A DNA stretch of 64,000 nt from Nocardioides sp. zg-1228 (lineage in GTDB: Bacteria > Actinomycetota > Actinomycetes > Propionibacteriales > Nocardioidaceae), in the NCBI RefSeq assembly GCF_017086465.1, contig NZ_CP070961.1:1426001-1490000 (forward strand), written 5' to 3'. A model generated the notes under the pieces. That model did not search any database and had not been told where the DNA came from. It was given only the letters and a program-made list of their open reading frames with translations. Position numbers and translations under genes: made by a program. Positions 18,160-25,826 of this stretch are shown piece after piece (positions within the stretch are counted from its first letter, which is position 1; every line of letters begins with the position of its first letter).

Positions 18160-20027
18160 CGGGGGACCGGGGGACGCGGGGCGGGCAGCCCGGTCTCCTC
18201 GAGCGCCCGCTCGAGGATCGTCTCCATCGGCGGTCCCATGTCGAAGGTCGGCAGCGGGCTGGGGCGCCCGGCGCCCAGCTCGGCGCGCAGCGACTCGGTG
18301 GCGGGGGCGTCCACCGTGCCCGACTCGTCGCACACCACGCCGTAGCGGCGCGCGCCCTCGGCGCTGACCAGGCCGCGGGTGACCTCCAGCCCGACCAGCG
18401 CGGGGTCGCGGGCGAGCGGGTCTCCCCAGCCGCCGCCGCCCCAGGTGACGAAGTGCAGCAGGTCGCCCGGCGCGACGGGGACGTCGTGGACCTTGCTGGG
18501 CAGCACCTCGGTGGTGCCGTCGGCGCGCACGAGCCACTTGCGCCCACGCGCGCCGGGCTCGCCGCCGTTGACGCCCCACGGGTAGGTCAGCCACCGGTCG
18601 TCGTGGATCGCGATGGTGCCGCCCTCGAGGAAGCGGTAGGTGACGTCGACGCCGTTGCCGCCGCGGTGCAGCCCGGCCCCACCGGTGTCGGTGACGGTCT
18701 CCCAGCGTTCGATCCGCAGCGGGTAGTAGGACTCGAGGTACTCACACGGGATGTTGACGAACGACGGCCACAGCGAGTGGCCGTCCGGGCCGTCGCCGAT
18801 CGGCCGGCCCGGGATGCCGCCGAAGCCGATGGAGTAGAGCTGGAACCACTCGCCCTTGCGGTCGCCCTCGCCGTAGGTGCCGGAGTACATGAAGTGGGGG
18901 GAGGAGGAGAACCCGGCGGCGTTGAGCAGGTCGGGGTTGGTCTGCCCGAGCAGGCCGCCGAAGAGGTCGAAGACCCGTCCGATGCCGTGGTTGCGGGCGT
19001 TGAGGGCGGCGGGGTACTGCGGCTTCCAGAACGAGTCGTCGGGGATCTCGACGTCGACGAGTGGGTAGAAGCCGTCGTTCCAGAGGATCTGCGGGTCGGC
19101 GACGGTGATCATGTAGATCCCGAAGAACATCCGCACCAGGTTCTCGTTGATGTAGTAGTTGATCGGGCCCTGGGCCTGCGGGCTGCTGCCGGTGAAGTCG
19201 AGCAGCACCTTGTCGCCGGTGCGGGTCAGGCTGAGCCGGAGCTCGTAGGGGCCGTAGCCGAGGCCGTCGTCGCAGATGTAGTCGGTGAACGACAGCGTCC
19301 GGCCCTCCTCGAACACCATCGCCAGCAGCGTCTTCATGGCGCGGTAGTTGCGCTCCAGCAGCGCGTCGAGCGCGGAGCTGTAGGTGTCGACGCCGAAGCG
19401 GGCGCACAGCTCCTGCACCCGACGGGCGGCCGTGCGGCAGGCCGCCACGATGCCGTTGAGGTCGGCGCGGTTCCAGTCGGGCTTGCGCACCTGGTTGAGG
19501 ATGATCCGGAGCGCGTCCTCGTCGAGGACGCCCTTCTTGTAGAGGCGGAAGGGCGGGATGACGACGCCCTCCTCGAAGATGGTGCGGGCGTCGGTCGGCA
19601 TCGAGGCCGGGGTCTTGCCCCCGACGTCGGACATGTGGCCGAACATCGACGTCCACCCGACGATGCGGCCGTCGAAGAACACCGGGATGACCACCAGCCA
19701 GTCGTTGGCGTGGCTGATCGCGGCCCCGCACGAGTAGGGGTCGGAGGTGAGCAGGACGTCGCCCTCCTCGATCGTGCCGTCGAAGTTGTCGAGGAAGTCG
19801 GGGATGGACAGCCCGAACTGGCCGACCATCATCTTCCCGTCGCGGTTGGCGATGAGGGGGAACTCGTCGTGCTGCTCGCGGATGCCGGGGGAGAGGGCGG
19901 TGCGGAAGAGCACCTCGTCCATCTCGTAGCGCGCGTTGCGCAGGGCGTTCTCGACGAGGTCGAGGGTGACCAGGTCGACGTCGACCTGCTGCAGGGGGGA
20001 GGTGTTGGTCTCGATGAGGTGTGCCAC
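18156..20027 (-). CDS. hyuB: Hydantoinase/oxoprolinase subunit B
   Basis: 623 residues, hydantoinase B family (N-methylhydantoinase B, acetone-carboxylase-like). Recognisable parts are 'VDLVTLDLVENALRNARYEMDEVLFRTALSPGIREQHDEF' at the N-terminus, 'DPYSCGAAISHANDWLVVIPVFFDGRIVGW' and the C-terminal Gly-rich 'GGAGLHRGGNGVDVTYRF' and 'TWGGGGWGDPLARDP'. With HyuA it forms the ATP-dependent enzyme that opens five-membered cyclic amides such as hydantoins or 5-oxoproline. GTG start is preceded by AGGAGGG inside the end of hyuA; the genes are 3 bases apart. Confidence 0.92.
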   Translation of the reverse strand: MAHLIETNTSPLQQVDVDLVTLDLVENALRNARYEMDEVLFRTALSPGIREQHDEFPLIANRDGKMMVGQFGLSIPDFLDNFDGTIEEGDVLLTSDPYSCGAAISHANDWLVVIPVFFDGRIVGWTSMFGHMSDVGGKTPASMPTDARTIFEEGVVIPPFRLYKKGVLDEDALRIILNQVRKPDWNRADLNGIVAACRTAARRVQELCARFGVDTYSSALDALLERNYRAMKTLLAMVFEEGRTLSFTDYICDDGLGYGPYELRLSLTRTGDKVLLDFTGSSPQAQGPINYYINENLVRMFFGIYMITVADPQILWNDGFYPLVDVEIPDDSFWKPQYPAALNARNHGIGRVFDLFGGLLGQTNPDLLNAAGFSSSPHFMYSGTYGEGDRKGEWFQLYSIGFGGIPGRPIGDGPDGHSLWPSFVNIPCEYLESYYPLRIERWETVTDTGGAGLHRGGNGVDVTYRFLEGGTIAIHDDRWLTYPWGVNGGEPGARGRKWLVRADGTTEVLPSKVHDVPVAPGDLLHFVTWGGGGWGDPLARDPALVGLEVTRGLVSAEGARRYGVVCDESGTVDAPATESLRAELGAGRPSPLPTFDMGPPMETILERALEETGLPAPRPPVPR

Positions 20028-20030
20028 GGC

Positions 20031-22106
20031 TCAGCCCTCCTGGGCCTGGTCGACGGGTCGGATGAGGAGGCTGCCACTGGGATGCACGGTGGCGGCGTGG
20101 TCGCGCAGCACGAGGGTGGTGGAGTCCATCTCGGTGATCACCGCGGGGCCGACGACGACGTTGCCGGCCCGCAGCAGCGAGCGGTCGTAGACGTCGGCAT
20201 CGACCATCGCGCCGTCCGACCAGATCCGGTGCTGCTGCACCCGCGCCACCGAGGGGTCGTCGCCGCCCTCGGCCAGCACGACGGCGCCGACGTCGGGGCG
20301 GGGGGCGTCCGCGGTGGCCCTGAGGGTGACCAGCTCGTGCTCGGTGTCGAGCACGAAGGAGAAGAGCCGGTCGTGCTCGGTGTCGAACGCCTTGCCGAGC
20401 GCCTCGAGCCCACCCCCGCGGCCGTCGAAGCCGTCGATGTCGACGGTGACGGGGATCTCGAAGCCCTGCCCGTGGTAGCGCAGGTCGGCCGCGTAGGTGA
20501 CCCGCAGCTGGTGGTCAGGGACGCCCTCGGCGCTCAGCGTCGCCCGGGCCGCGGTGGCGAGGTCGTCGAGGATGGTGCGCAGGGCGCCGTCGGTGAGGTC
20601 GCCGAAGCGGCGGACCAGGGTGCGGACCGACTCGTCGCGCAGGCTGGTGGTGGCGTCGCCGTAGGCGCAGAGCACGCCCGGGGACGGCGGGATGATCACG
20701 GGCCAGGAGCCGGTGAGCCGACCGAGGGCGTTGGCGTGCAGCGGGCCCGCGCCGCCGAAGGCGACGAGTGCGAAGTCGCGGGGGTCGTAGCCCTGCTGGA
20801 CCGACACCAGCCGCAGCGCACCGAACATGTTCTCGTTGACGATGTCGATGATCCCGGCCGCCGCGGCCTCCACCGAGTCCAGTCCGGTCGCGTCGGCGAT
20901 CGTCTGCACCGCGGTCCTGGCGGCGTGGGGGTCGAGGGTGACCTCGCCGCCCGCGAGCGCGGTGGGCAGGTGGCCGAGCACGACGTTGGCGTCGGTCACG
21001 GTGGGCTCGACGCCCCCGGCGCCGTACGCAGCGGGCCCGGGCGCGGCGCCCGCCGACTGCGGGCCGACCCGCAGCGCCTGGGTCAGCGCCGGCACGTGGG
21101 CGACGGAGCCGCCGCCGGCCCCCACCGTGCGGACGTCGACCGAGGTCGCGCGCACCTTGAGGTCACCGACGGTGGTCTCGCGGCCGATGCGGGGGGTGAG
21201 GTCCTCGACCAGGGCCACGTCGGTCGAGGTGCCGCCCATGTCGAAGGTGAGGAAGTCGCGGTGGCCCGTCTGCGCGGCCACCCAGGCGGCGCCGGTGACC
21301 CCTCCGGCGGGGCCGGACAGGAGCAGGTTGACGGGGTTGTCGGCGGCCACGCCCGCCGAGACCAGACCGCCGTCGCTGCGCAGGATCGACAGCGAGCCGT
21401 CGACCCCGGAGTCCTGCAGCTGGCCAGCCAGGTTGGCGACGTACCTCGTGACGTGCGGCTGCACGGCCGCGTTGGCGACGGTCGTGATCGTGCGCTCGTA
21501 CTCCCGCAGCTCGGGCAGCACCTCCGACGACAGCGACACGGCGATGTCGGGCAGCTCCTCGGCGGCGATCTCGCCCACCCGCTGCTCGTGAGCGGGGTTG
21601 GCGTAGGAGTTGATCAGGCAGATGCTCAGCGCCTCGATGCCACGCCCGGCCAGCCTGCGGAGCTGGGCGCGGACGTCGTCCTCGTCGAGCTCGGTCACGA
21701 CGCTGCCGTCGCTCGCGATGCGACCGCGCACCTCGACGGTGTCCTCGAGGGCCGCGAGGGGCTCGGGCTTGGGCCAGATGATCCAGCCGGCCAGCCCGCC
21801 CGGGACGAACGACCGTCCGATCTGCAGCACCTGGCGGAAGCCGTGGGTGGTCACCAGGCCGACCCGCGCGCCCTTGCCCTCCAGGATCGCGTTGGTGGCG
21901 ACCGTCGTGCCGTGGAAGACGTCGCCGACGACGCCGCGGTCGATCCCGGCCGCGGCGCACGCCTGGTCGATGCCGCGCAGCACGCCCACCGACTGGTCCT
22001 CGGGTGTGGAGGAGGTCTTGGCGCGGAAGGTCGCGCCGGAGTCCTCGTCGATGAGCAGGATGTCGGTGAACGTGCCGCCCACGTCGACTCCGAGCCGATA
22101 GGTCAT
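20031..22106 (-). CDS. hyuA: Hydantoinase/oxoprolinase subunit A (ATP-binding)
   Basis: 691 residues. The N-terminal ASKHA-type nucleotide-binding part is clear: 'LGVDVGGTFTDILLIDEDSG' (phosphate 1), 'HGTTVATNAILEGKGARVGLVTTHGF', 'FDMGGTSTDVALVEDL' (phosphate 2) and 'FGGAGPLHANALG'. It phosphorylates the cyclic amide carbonyl so that ring opening can proceed with HyuB. ATG 22106 has a good AAGGAG 8 nt upstream. Sixty-three bases separate it from the CoA-transferase gene. Which ring it acts on cannot be read from sequence; N-methylhydantoin is suggested by the downstream amidase. Confidence 0.93.
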   Translation of the reverse strand: MTYRLGVDVGGTFTDILLIDEDSGATFRAKTSSTPEDQSVGVLRGIDQACAAAGIDRGVVGDVFHGTTVATNAILEGKGARVGLVTTHGFRQVLQIGRSFVPGGLAGWIIWPKPEPLAALEDTVEVRGRIASDGSVVTELDEDDVRAQLRRLAGRGIEALSICLINSYANPAHEQRVGEIAAEELPDIAVSLSSEVLPELREYERTITTVANAAVQPHVTRYVANLAGQLQDSGVDGSLSILRSDGGLVSAGVAADNPVNLLLSGPAGGVTGAAWVAAQTGHRDFLTFDMGGTSTDVALVEDLTPRIGRETTVGDLKVRATSVDVRTVGAGGGSVAHVPALTQALRVGPQSAGAAPGPAAYGAGGVEPTVTDANVVLGHLPTALAGGEVTLDPHAARTAVQTIADATGLDSVEAAAAGIIDIVNENMFGALRLVSVQQGYDPRDFALVAFGGAGPLHANALGRLTGSWPVIIPPSPGVLCAYGDATTSLRDESVRTLVRRFGDLTDGALRTILDDLATAARATLSAEGVPDHQLRVTYAADLRYHGQGFEIPVTVDIDGFDGRGGGLEALGKAFDTEHDRLFSFVLDTEHELVTLRATADAPRPDVGAVVLAEGGDDPSVARVQQHRIWSDGAMVDADVYDRSLLRAGNVVVGPAVITEMDSTTLVLRDHAATVHPSGSLLIRPVDQAQEG

Positions 22107-22169
22107 GGGTGCTCTCCTTGGTGGTCGGTGCCGGGGTCGGGTGAGTGGGGTCGGAGGGAGTGGTGCGGA

Positions 22170-23375
22170 TCAGATGACGCCCGCGGCGCGCAGGGACGAG
22201 AGCTCGTCGTCGCTGATGCCGAGCAGGCCGCGGTAGACGGCGTCGTTGTGCTCGCCCAGGGCCGGTCCGACGTGCCGGACGGACCCGGGGGTCTCCGAGA
22301 GCCTGGGGGCGACGTTGTGCATGGCGAACTCGCCCAGGTCGGGGTGCGCGAGCCGCACGATCGCCTCGCGGGCGGCGAAGTGCTCGTCGGCCAGCATGTC
22401 CTTGGCGCGGAAGATCCGGCCCGCCGGGACACCGCCGGCGTGCAGCCGCTCGAGCAGGTCGTCGGCCGCGATCGTGCTGCTCCACTGGGCGATCAGGCCG
22501 TCGAGCTCGTCCATGTGCCGGCCGCGGGCGCCGTGGGTCGCGTAGCGCTCGTCGCTGGCGAGCCCGGGCTGCCCCATCACCTCGGCGAGGCGACGGAAGA
22601 CCGTGTCCTGGTTGGCCGCGATGAGCACCATCTCGCCGTCGGCGGTGGGGTAGACGTTGCTCGGCGACACGTTGGGCAGCGTCGTGCCGGTCCGCTCGCG
22701 CTGGTAGCCCGCCACCTGCCACTCCGGCACGAGCGACTCCATCATCGCCAGCACCGCCTCGTAGATGGCGGAGTCGACCACCTGGCCCCGGCCCGTACGC
22801 CCGCGCTGGTGCAGGGCGACGAGGGTGCCCAGGCAGGCGAAGGTGGCGGCGAGGGAGTCGCCGAGGGAGACCCCGGCGCGGGCCGGGGGGCGGTCGGGGT
22901 CGCCGGTGACGTAGCGGATGCCGCCCATCGCCTCGCCGATCGAGCCGTAGCCGGCGCGCGCGGCGTAGGGGCCGGTCTGGCCGAAGCCGGTGACCCGGGT
23001 GACGACCAGGCCGGGGTTGGTCTCCCACAGCGTCTCGGGGGCCAGCCCCCAGCGCTCGAGGGTGCCCGGGCGGAAGTTCTCGATGAGCACGTCGGCCCTG
23101 TCCACCAGGCGCCGCGCGAGGTCCTGGCCGCGCTCGGTGCGCAGGTCGGCGGTCACCGACTGCTTGTTGCGGGCCACGACCGGCCACCACAGCGACTGGC
23201 CGTAGGGCTTCTCCCGGCCCCACTGGCGCATGGGGTCGCCGTGGGCGGGGTCCTCCACCTTGATCACCTCGGCACCGAAGTCGCCGAGCAGCTGGCCGCA
23301 GAAGGGCCCGGCCAGCAGCTGGCCGAGCTCCACCACGCGCAGGTCGTCGAGGGGGAGGGGGCCTGGATCCGGCAC
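22170..23375 (-). CDS. CaiB/BaiF (family III) CoA-transferase
   Basis: 401 residues. Family III features: 'LRVVELGQLLAGPFCGQLLGDFGAEVIKVEDPAHGDPMR', 'NKQSVTADLRTERGQDLARRLVDRADVLIENFRPGTLERWGL', and the catalytic Asp in 'GSIGEAMGG...GVSLGDSLAA'. Such enzymes move CoA between carboxylic acids, often formyl-, succinyl- or acetyl-CoA donors. An ATG at 23396 is in frame, but GTG 23375 was preferred because AAAGG sits 7 nt before it and the extra residues would run through an operator-like sequence. First gene of the catabolic operon. Confidence 0.9.
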   Translation of the reverse strand: MPDPGPLPLDDLRVVELGQLLAGPFCGQLLGDFGAEVIKVEDPAHGDPMRQWGREKPYGQSLWWPVVARNKQSVTADLRTERGQDLARRLVDRADVLIENFRPGTLERWGLAPETLWETNPGLVVTRVTGFGQTGPYAARAGYGSIGEAMGGIRYVTGDPDRPPARAGVSLGDSLAATFACLGTLVALHQRGRTGRGQVVDSAIYEAVLAMMESLVPEWQVAGYQRERTGTTLPNVSPSNVYPTADGEMVLIAANQDTVFRRLAEVMGQPGLASDERYATHGARGRHMDELDGLIAQWSSTIAADDLLERLHAGGVPAGRIFRAKDMLADEHFAAREAIVRLAHPDLGEFAMHNVAPRLSETPGSVRHVGPALGEHNDAVYRGLLGISDDELSSLRAAGVI

Positions 23376-23386
23376 AGCGGAGCCTT

Positions 23387-23396
23387 TCGTATGCAA
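23387..23396. promoter_or_regulatory. Operator-like site 1, leader of the CoA-transferase gene
   Basis: Plus-strand TCGTATGCAA, 11-20 bases before the GTG start. It matches the reverse complement of site 2 (TTGTATGCAA) at 9 of 10 positions. Sequences of this form (T-G-T/C-x-x-x-x-A-C-A-like, centred on GTATGC) are typical targets of FCD-type GntR regulators, one of which is encoded next door. A minus-strand TATGAT at 23425-23420 is a plausible -10 upstream of the site. Confidence 0.55.
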
Positions 23397-23483
23397 ACGC
23401 GGCGCCGAGTGTGAGGTAGATCATACGGCGATGACGCGACGCTAGCGCTGTGTCCGGCGACCCGTCAACGGCCGTGCAGAAAG

Positions 23484-23493
23484 TTGCATACAA
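23484..23493. promoter_or_regulatory. Operator-like site 2, upstream of the GntR regulator gene
   Basis: Plus-strand TTGCATACAA, the mirror of site 1, 37 bases before the regulator's ATG. It overlaps a TACAAT hexamer (23489-23494) that could be a -10. A second possible -10, TAGGGT, is at 23516-23521, and for that one the operator falls at the -35 position. Either way binding here would block regulator transcription, so autoregulation is likely. Confidence 0.55.
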
Positions 23494-23529
23494 TCGTCCC
23501 CGCGAGCGGCGCTGCTAGGGTTCGCGACC

Positions 23530-24222
23530 ATGACCCTCGACGCGGGCGCGGACGCCGGCAAGGCCGCCGAGGTCACCTACCTGACCATCCGCCGCCAGAT
23601 CCTCAGCGGCGAGCGGGCCGGCGGCGAGTGGCTGCGCGAGGGCGACCTCGCCGCGGTGATCGGCGTGAGCCGTACGCCGGTGCGCGAGGCGCTGCGCCGG
23701 CTGGCCGCGGAGGGCCTGGTCAGGCACGAGCCCAATCGCGGGGTGCAGGTCGAGGACTGGGGCGTGGGCGACCTCGACGAGATCTTCAGCCTCCGCTCGC
23801 AGCTCGAGCCGTGGGGGTGCGGCCTCGCCGCGACCACCGGCGGTGCCGACCTCGAGCTGCTCGCCGGGCTCGCCGACGGCATGGACCGCGAGGCCCGGCG
23901 CGTGCCGCCCGACCTCGACGCCATCACCGAGCTCAACAACCGCTTCCACCGCGCGATCCTGGAGGCCTCGGGCAACACCCGCCTGGTCGGGCTGGTGTCG
24001 TCGGTGGTGGAGGTGCCCCTGGTGTGGCGCACGTTCTCGCACTACTCGGCCGAGGCGATGCAGCGCAGCCTGGCCCACCACCACGAGATCGTGCATGCCC
24101 TGCGGGCGGGCGACGCCGTGTGGGCGGAGTCGGTCATGCGCGCCCACGTCCGCGCGGCCTGGGTGACCCTGCGCGAGGAGCGCGGCGGCGAGCCCTCGCT
24201 CGACCAGCCCGCTCGCCCCTAG
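23530..24222 (+). CDS. GntR family regulator, FadR/FCD subgroup
   Basis: 230 residues. Residues ~12-75 are a winged helix with 'LREGDLAAVIGVSRTPVREALRRLAAEGLVRHEPNRGVQV', the GntR signature. Residues ~85-215 form an FCD helical domain with the metal/ligand residues 'LNNRFHRAIL' and two later His in 'HHHEIVHALRAGD' and 'MRAHV'. FCD regulators respond to organic acids and usually repress a neighbouring catabolic operon. Divergent from the CoA-transferase/hydantoinase operon, with matching operator-like sites on both sides of the intergenic region. Confidence 0.92.
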   Translation: MTLDAGADAGKAAEVTYLTIRRQILSGERAGGEWLREGDLAAVIGVSRTPVREALRRLAAEGLVRHEPNRGVQVEDWGVGDLDEIFSLRSQLEPWGCGLAATTGGADLELLAGLADGMDREARRVPPDLDAITELNNRFHRAILEASGNTRLVGLVSSVVEVPLVWRTFSHYSAEAMQRSLAHHHEIVHALRAGDAVWAESVMRAHVRAAWVTLREERGGEPSLDQPARP

Positions 24223-24256
24223 CCCTCGCCGCAGGCCGCCGGTCCGGGTCGCGCGC

Positions 24257-25348
24257 TCACACGGACTCGCGCGTGATCCCCACCTCGGTCACCGTGATGC
24301 CGAGCGCTGTCTCGAGCGCCGCCACCGGCTGCTCGAGCTCCGCGCGGCGTGGACGACGGGTGCGGGCGAACCACGTCACCTCCATCGGCCGGCGTCGTGC
24401 CGTCCCGCCGGCACGCCAGTGGCCGGTGATCCGGCCGTCGACGAGCAGCGGCGGCAGCAGCATGCCGTTGGACTCGCTCCACAGCCGCCTGTGGTGCTCC
24501 GGGGTCACGAACCGGTCCCGCGCCTTGGAGTCGTAGCCGCAGAGCAGCGCGTCGAACTCCGGCAGCAGGCGCACCCCGGGGAGGTCGCGCGGGGGCGGCG
24601 CGTGCGGCAGGTCGACGTACGCCCGCCCGCCGGGTCCCTCGTGCTCGACCACCTCGAGCCCGGCGATGCCCTCCTCGACCGCCCTGAGCGGCAGCCCGGC
24701 CCACCAGCCGACGTCCTGGCGCGACGCGGGGCCGTGCGCGCGCAGGTGCAGTGCGACGACGTCGGCCAGCGTGGCCGGGCCCGTGGGGTGGAAGGTGCCG
24801 TAGACCGGCGTGCCCTGGCCCTCCCACCGGTCACCCGAGGCCGGTCGCCGCACGAGGCCGCCATGGGTGAGCGCCACGTGGCGGGCGGGGCCGTCGTCGA
24901 CCACGCCCGCCGACGCGGGAGCGTGCTCGGCGAGCCAGCGACGCGCGTGCTCGCGCAGGTCGTCGGGGCTGCGCCACTCCCGGGCGTGGTCCTCGACCGA
25001 CGCCCACAGGTCGGCGATCTGCTCGTCGGTGATGCCGAGCATCCGGGCCCACCGCTGGTGCTGCCCGACGCGGGTCGCCTCGGCGAGCACGGTGTAGGTC
25101 TCCGGCGTCGCGGTGTGGACGGTGCCGCGGATCGTGCTGCCGCGGACGATCTCGCCACGGTCGTACGCCTCGCTGATCGCCGCGTGGCTCACGCCGGGGA
25201 AGCGCGCCCCGAGGCCGATGAACGCCGACCGCGCGGTCTGGGTCTGCATGGCGCCGATGGCGCGCACCTGCTCCGCGACCGTGCCGGGGTCGTCGGGGAA
25301 CTGACGCGCGAGCGCGGCTGCCGCGAGGTCGTCCCAGCCGAGCGCCAC
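24257..25348 (-). CDS. Winged-helix DNA-binding (HTH_42/AlkZ-like) protein
   Basis: 363 residues of the HTH_42 family. The N-terminus 'LARQFPDDPGTVAEQVRAIGAMQTQTARSAFIGLGAR' carries the MQ(T/A)Q motif typical of the group, followed by 'GSTIRGTVHTATPETY' and a C-terminal 'FDALLCGYDSKARDRFV...HRRLWSESNGMLLPPLLVDGRITGHWR'. AlkZ/YcaQ members unhook DNA crosslinks, but most actinobacterial relatives are untested. GTG start lies 1 base after the stop of the upstream XdhC-like gene, so both are one transcript. Confidence 0.82.
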   Translation of the reverse strand: MALGWDDLAAAALARQFPDDPGTVAEQVRAIGAMQTQTARSAFIGLGARFPGVSHAAISEAYDRGEIVRGSTIRGTVHTATPETYTVLAEATRVGQHQRWARMLGITDEQIADLWASVEDHAREWRSPDDLREHARRWLAEHAPASAGVVDDGPARHVALTHGGLVRRPASGDRWEGQGTPVYGTFHPTGPATLADVVALHLRAHGPASRQDVGWWAGLPLRAVEEGIAGLEVVEHEGPGGRAYVDLPHAPPPRDLPGVRLLPEFDALLCGYDSKARDRFVTPEHHRRLWSESNGMLLPPLLVDGRITGHWRAGGTARRRPMEVTWFARTRRPRRAELEQPVAALETALGITVTEVGITRESV

Positions 25349-25349
25349 C

Positions 25350-25802
25350 TCAGCCGCGCATCGGACCGCCGGGGCGGCCGTAGGACTCGGCGACGACCTC
25401 CGCGACCACCGAGAGCGCGATCTCGCCCGGCCCCTTGCCGCCGAGGTCGTGGCCGGCCGGCACGTGGAGGGCCGACGTGTCGACGCCCTCCGCGGCGAGC
25501 TCGTCGAGCAGGCCGGCGGCGCGGGCGCGGCTGGCCATCATCGCCACGTAGGAGGCGTCCGAGGCCAGTGCCGCGCGCAGCACCGCGGGGGCGTCGGGGG
25601 CGTCGTGGTCGCAGAGCACCACGGCGTCGCCGGGCTGCGGGTCGAGCCCCGGACCGCCGTCGTCCATGGCCTCCACCACGACGTTGCGACCGGCCGCGGA
25701 GGCGATGGCGGCGATGGCGCGGGAGATGGGGTTGTCGGTCAGGACCAGGATGCGGCCGTGCTCGGCCCTGTCGTCGGACCACGGCTGCTGGCGCTCACCC
25801 AT
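25350..25802 (-). CDS. XdhC-like Rossmann-domain protein (C-terminal domain only)
   Basis: 150 residues equivalent to the XdhC C-terminal domain: a dinucleotide-type strand-helix ('ILVLTDNPISRAIAAIASAAG'), 'GDAVVLCDHDAPDAPAVLRAAL', and the family block 'SYVAMMASRARAAGLLDEL...ALHVPAGHDLGGKGPGEIALSVVAEVV'. Full XdhC proteins insert sulphurated molybdenum cofactor into xanthine dehydrogenase; this one lacks the N-terminal domain, and no molybdoenzyme genes are nearby, so its role is open. ATG 25802 sits 7 nt after a minus-strand TAGGGT, supporting a leaderless transcript. Confidence 0.8.
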   Translation of the reverse strand: MGERQQPWSDDRAEHGRILVLTDNPISRAIAAIASAAGRNVVVEAMDDGGPGLDPQPGDAVVLCDHDAPDAPAVLRAALASDASYVAMMASRARAAGLLDELAAEGVDTSALHVPAGHDLGGKGPGEIALSVVAEVVAESYGRPGGPMRG

Positions 25803-25809
25803 GCGGGCC

Positions 25810-25819
25810 ACCCTAGGCT
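25810..25819. promoter_or_regulatory. Bidirectional leaderless promoter with overlapping -10 boxes
   Basis: The 24 bases between two divergent start codons (25802 and 25827) contain ACCCTAGGCT. Read rightward it gives TAGGCT (25814-25819), 7 nt before ATG 25827; read leftward it gives TAGGGT (25815-25810), 7 nt before ATG 25802. The two -10 hexamers share the central TA, so RNA polymerase can serve only one gene at a time. Confidence 0.6.
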
Positions 25820-25826
25820 CGCCCGC

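Noticed and set aside
18027..23414. Plus-strand open frame of nearly 1800 codons over the hydantoinase operon
   Set aside because: Pure mirror of GC-rich coding on the other strand; low-complexity Val/Gly/Asp/His product, and the minus-strand genes have clear family motifs.
23420..23468. Complete -35/-10 promoter for the CoA-transferase operon (TTGACG with TATGAT)
   Set aside because: The spacing between the two hexamers is 37 bases, too long for a sigma70 promoter; only the -10 candidate was kept.
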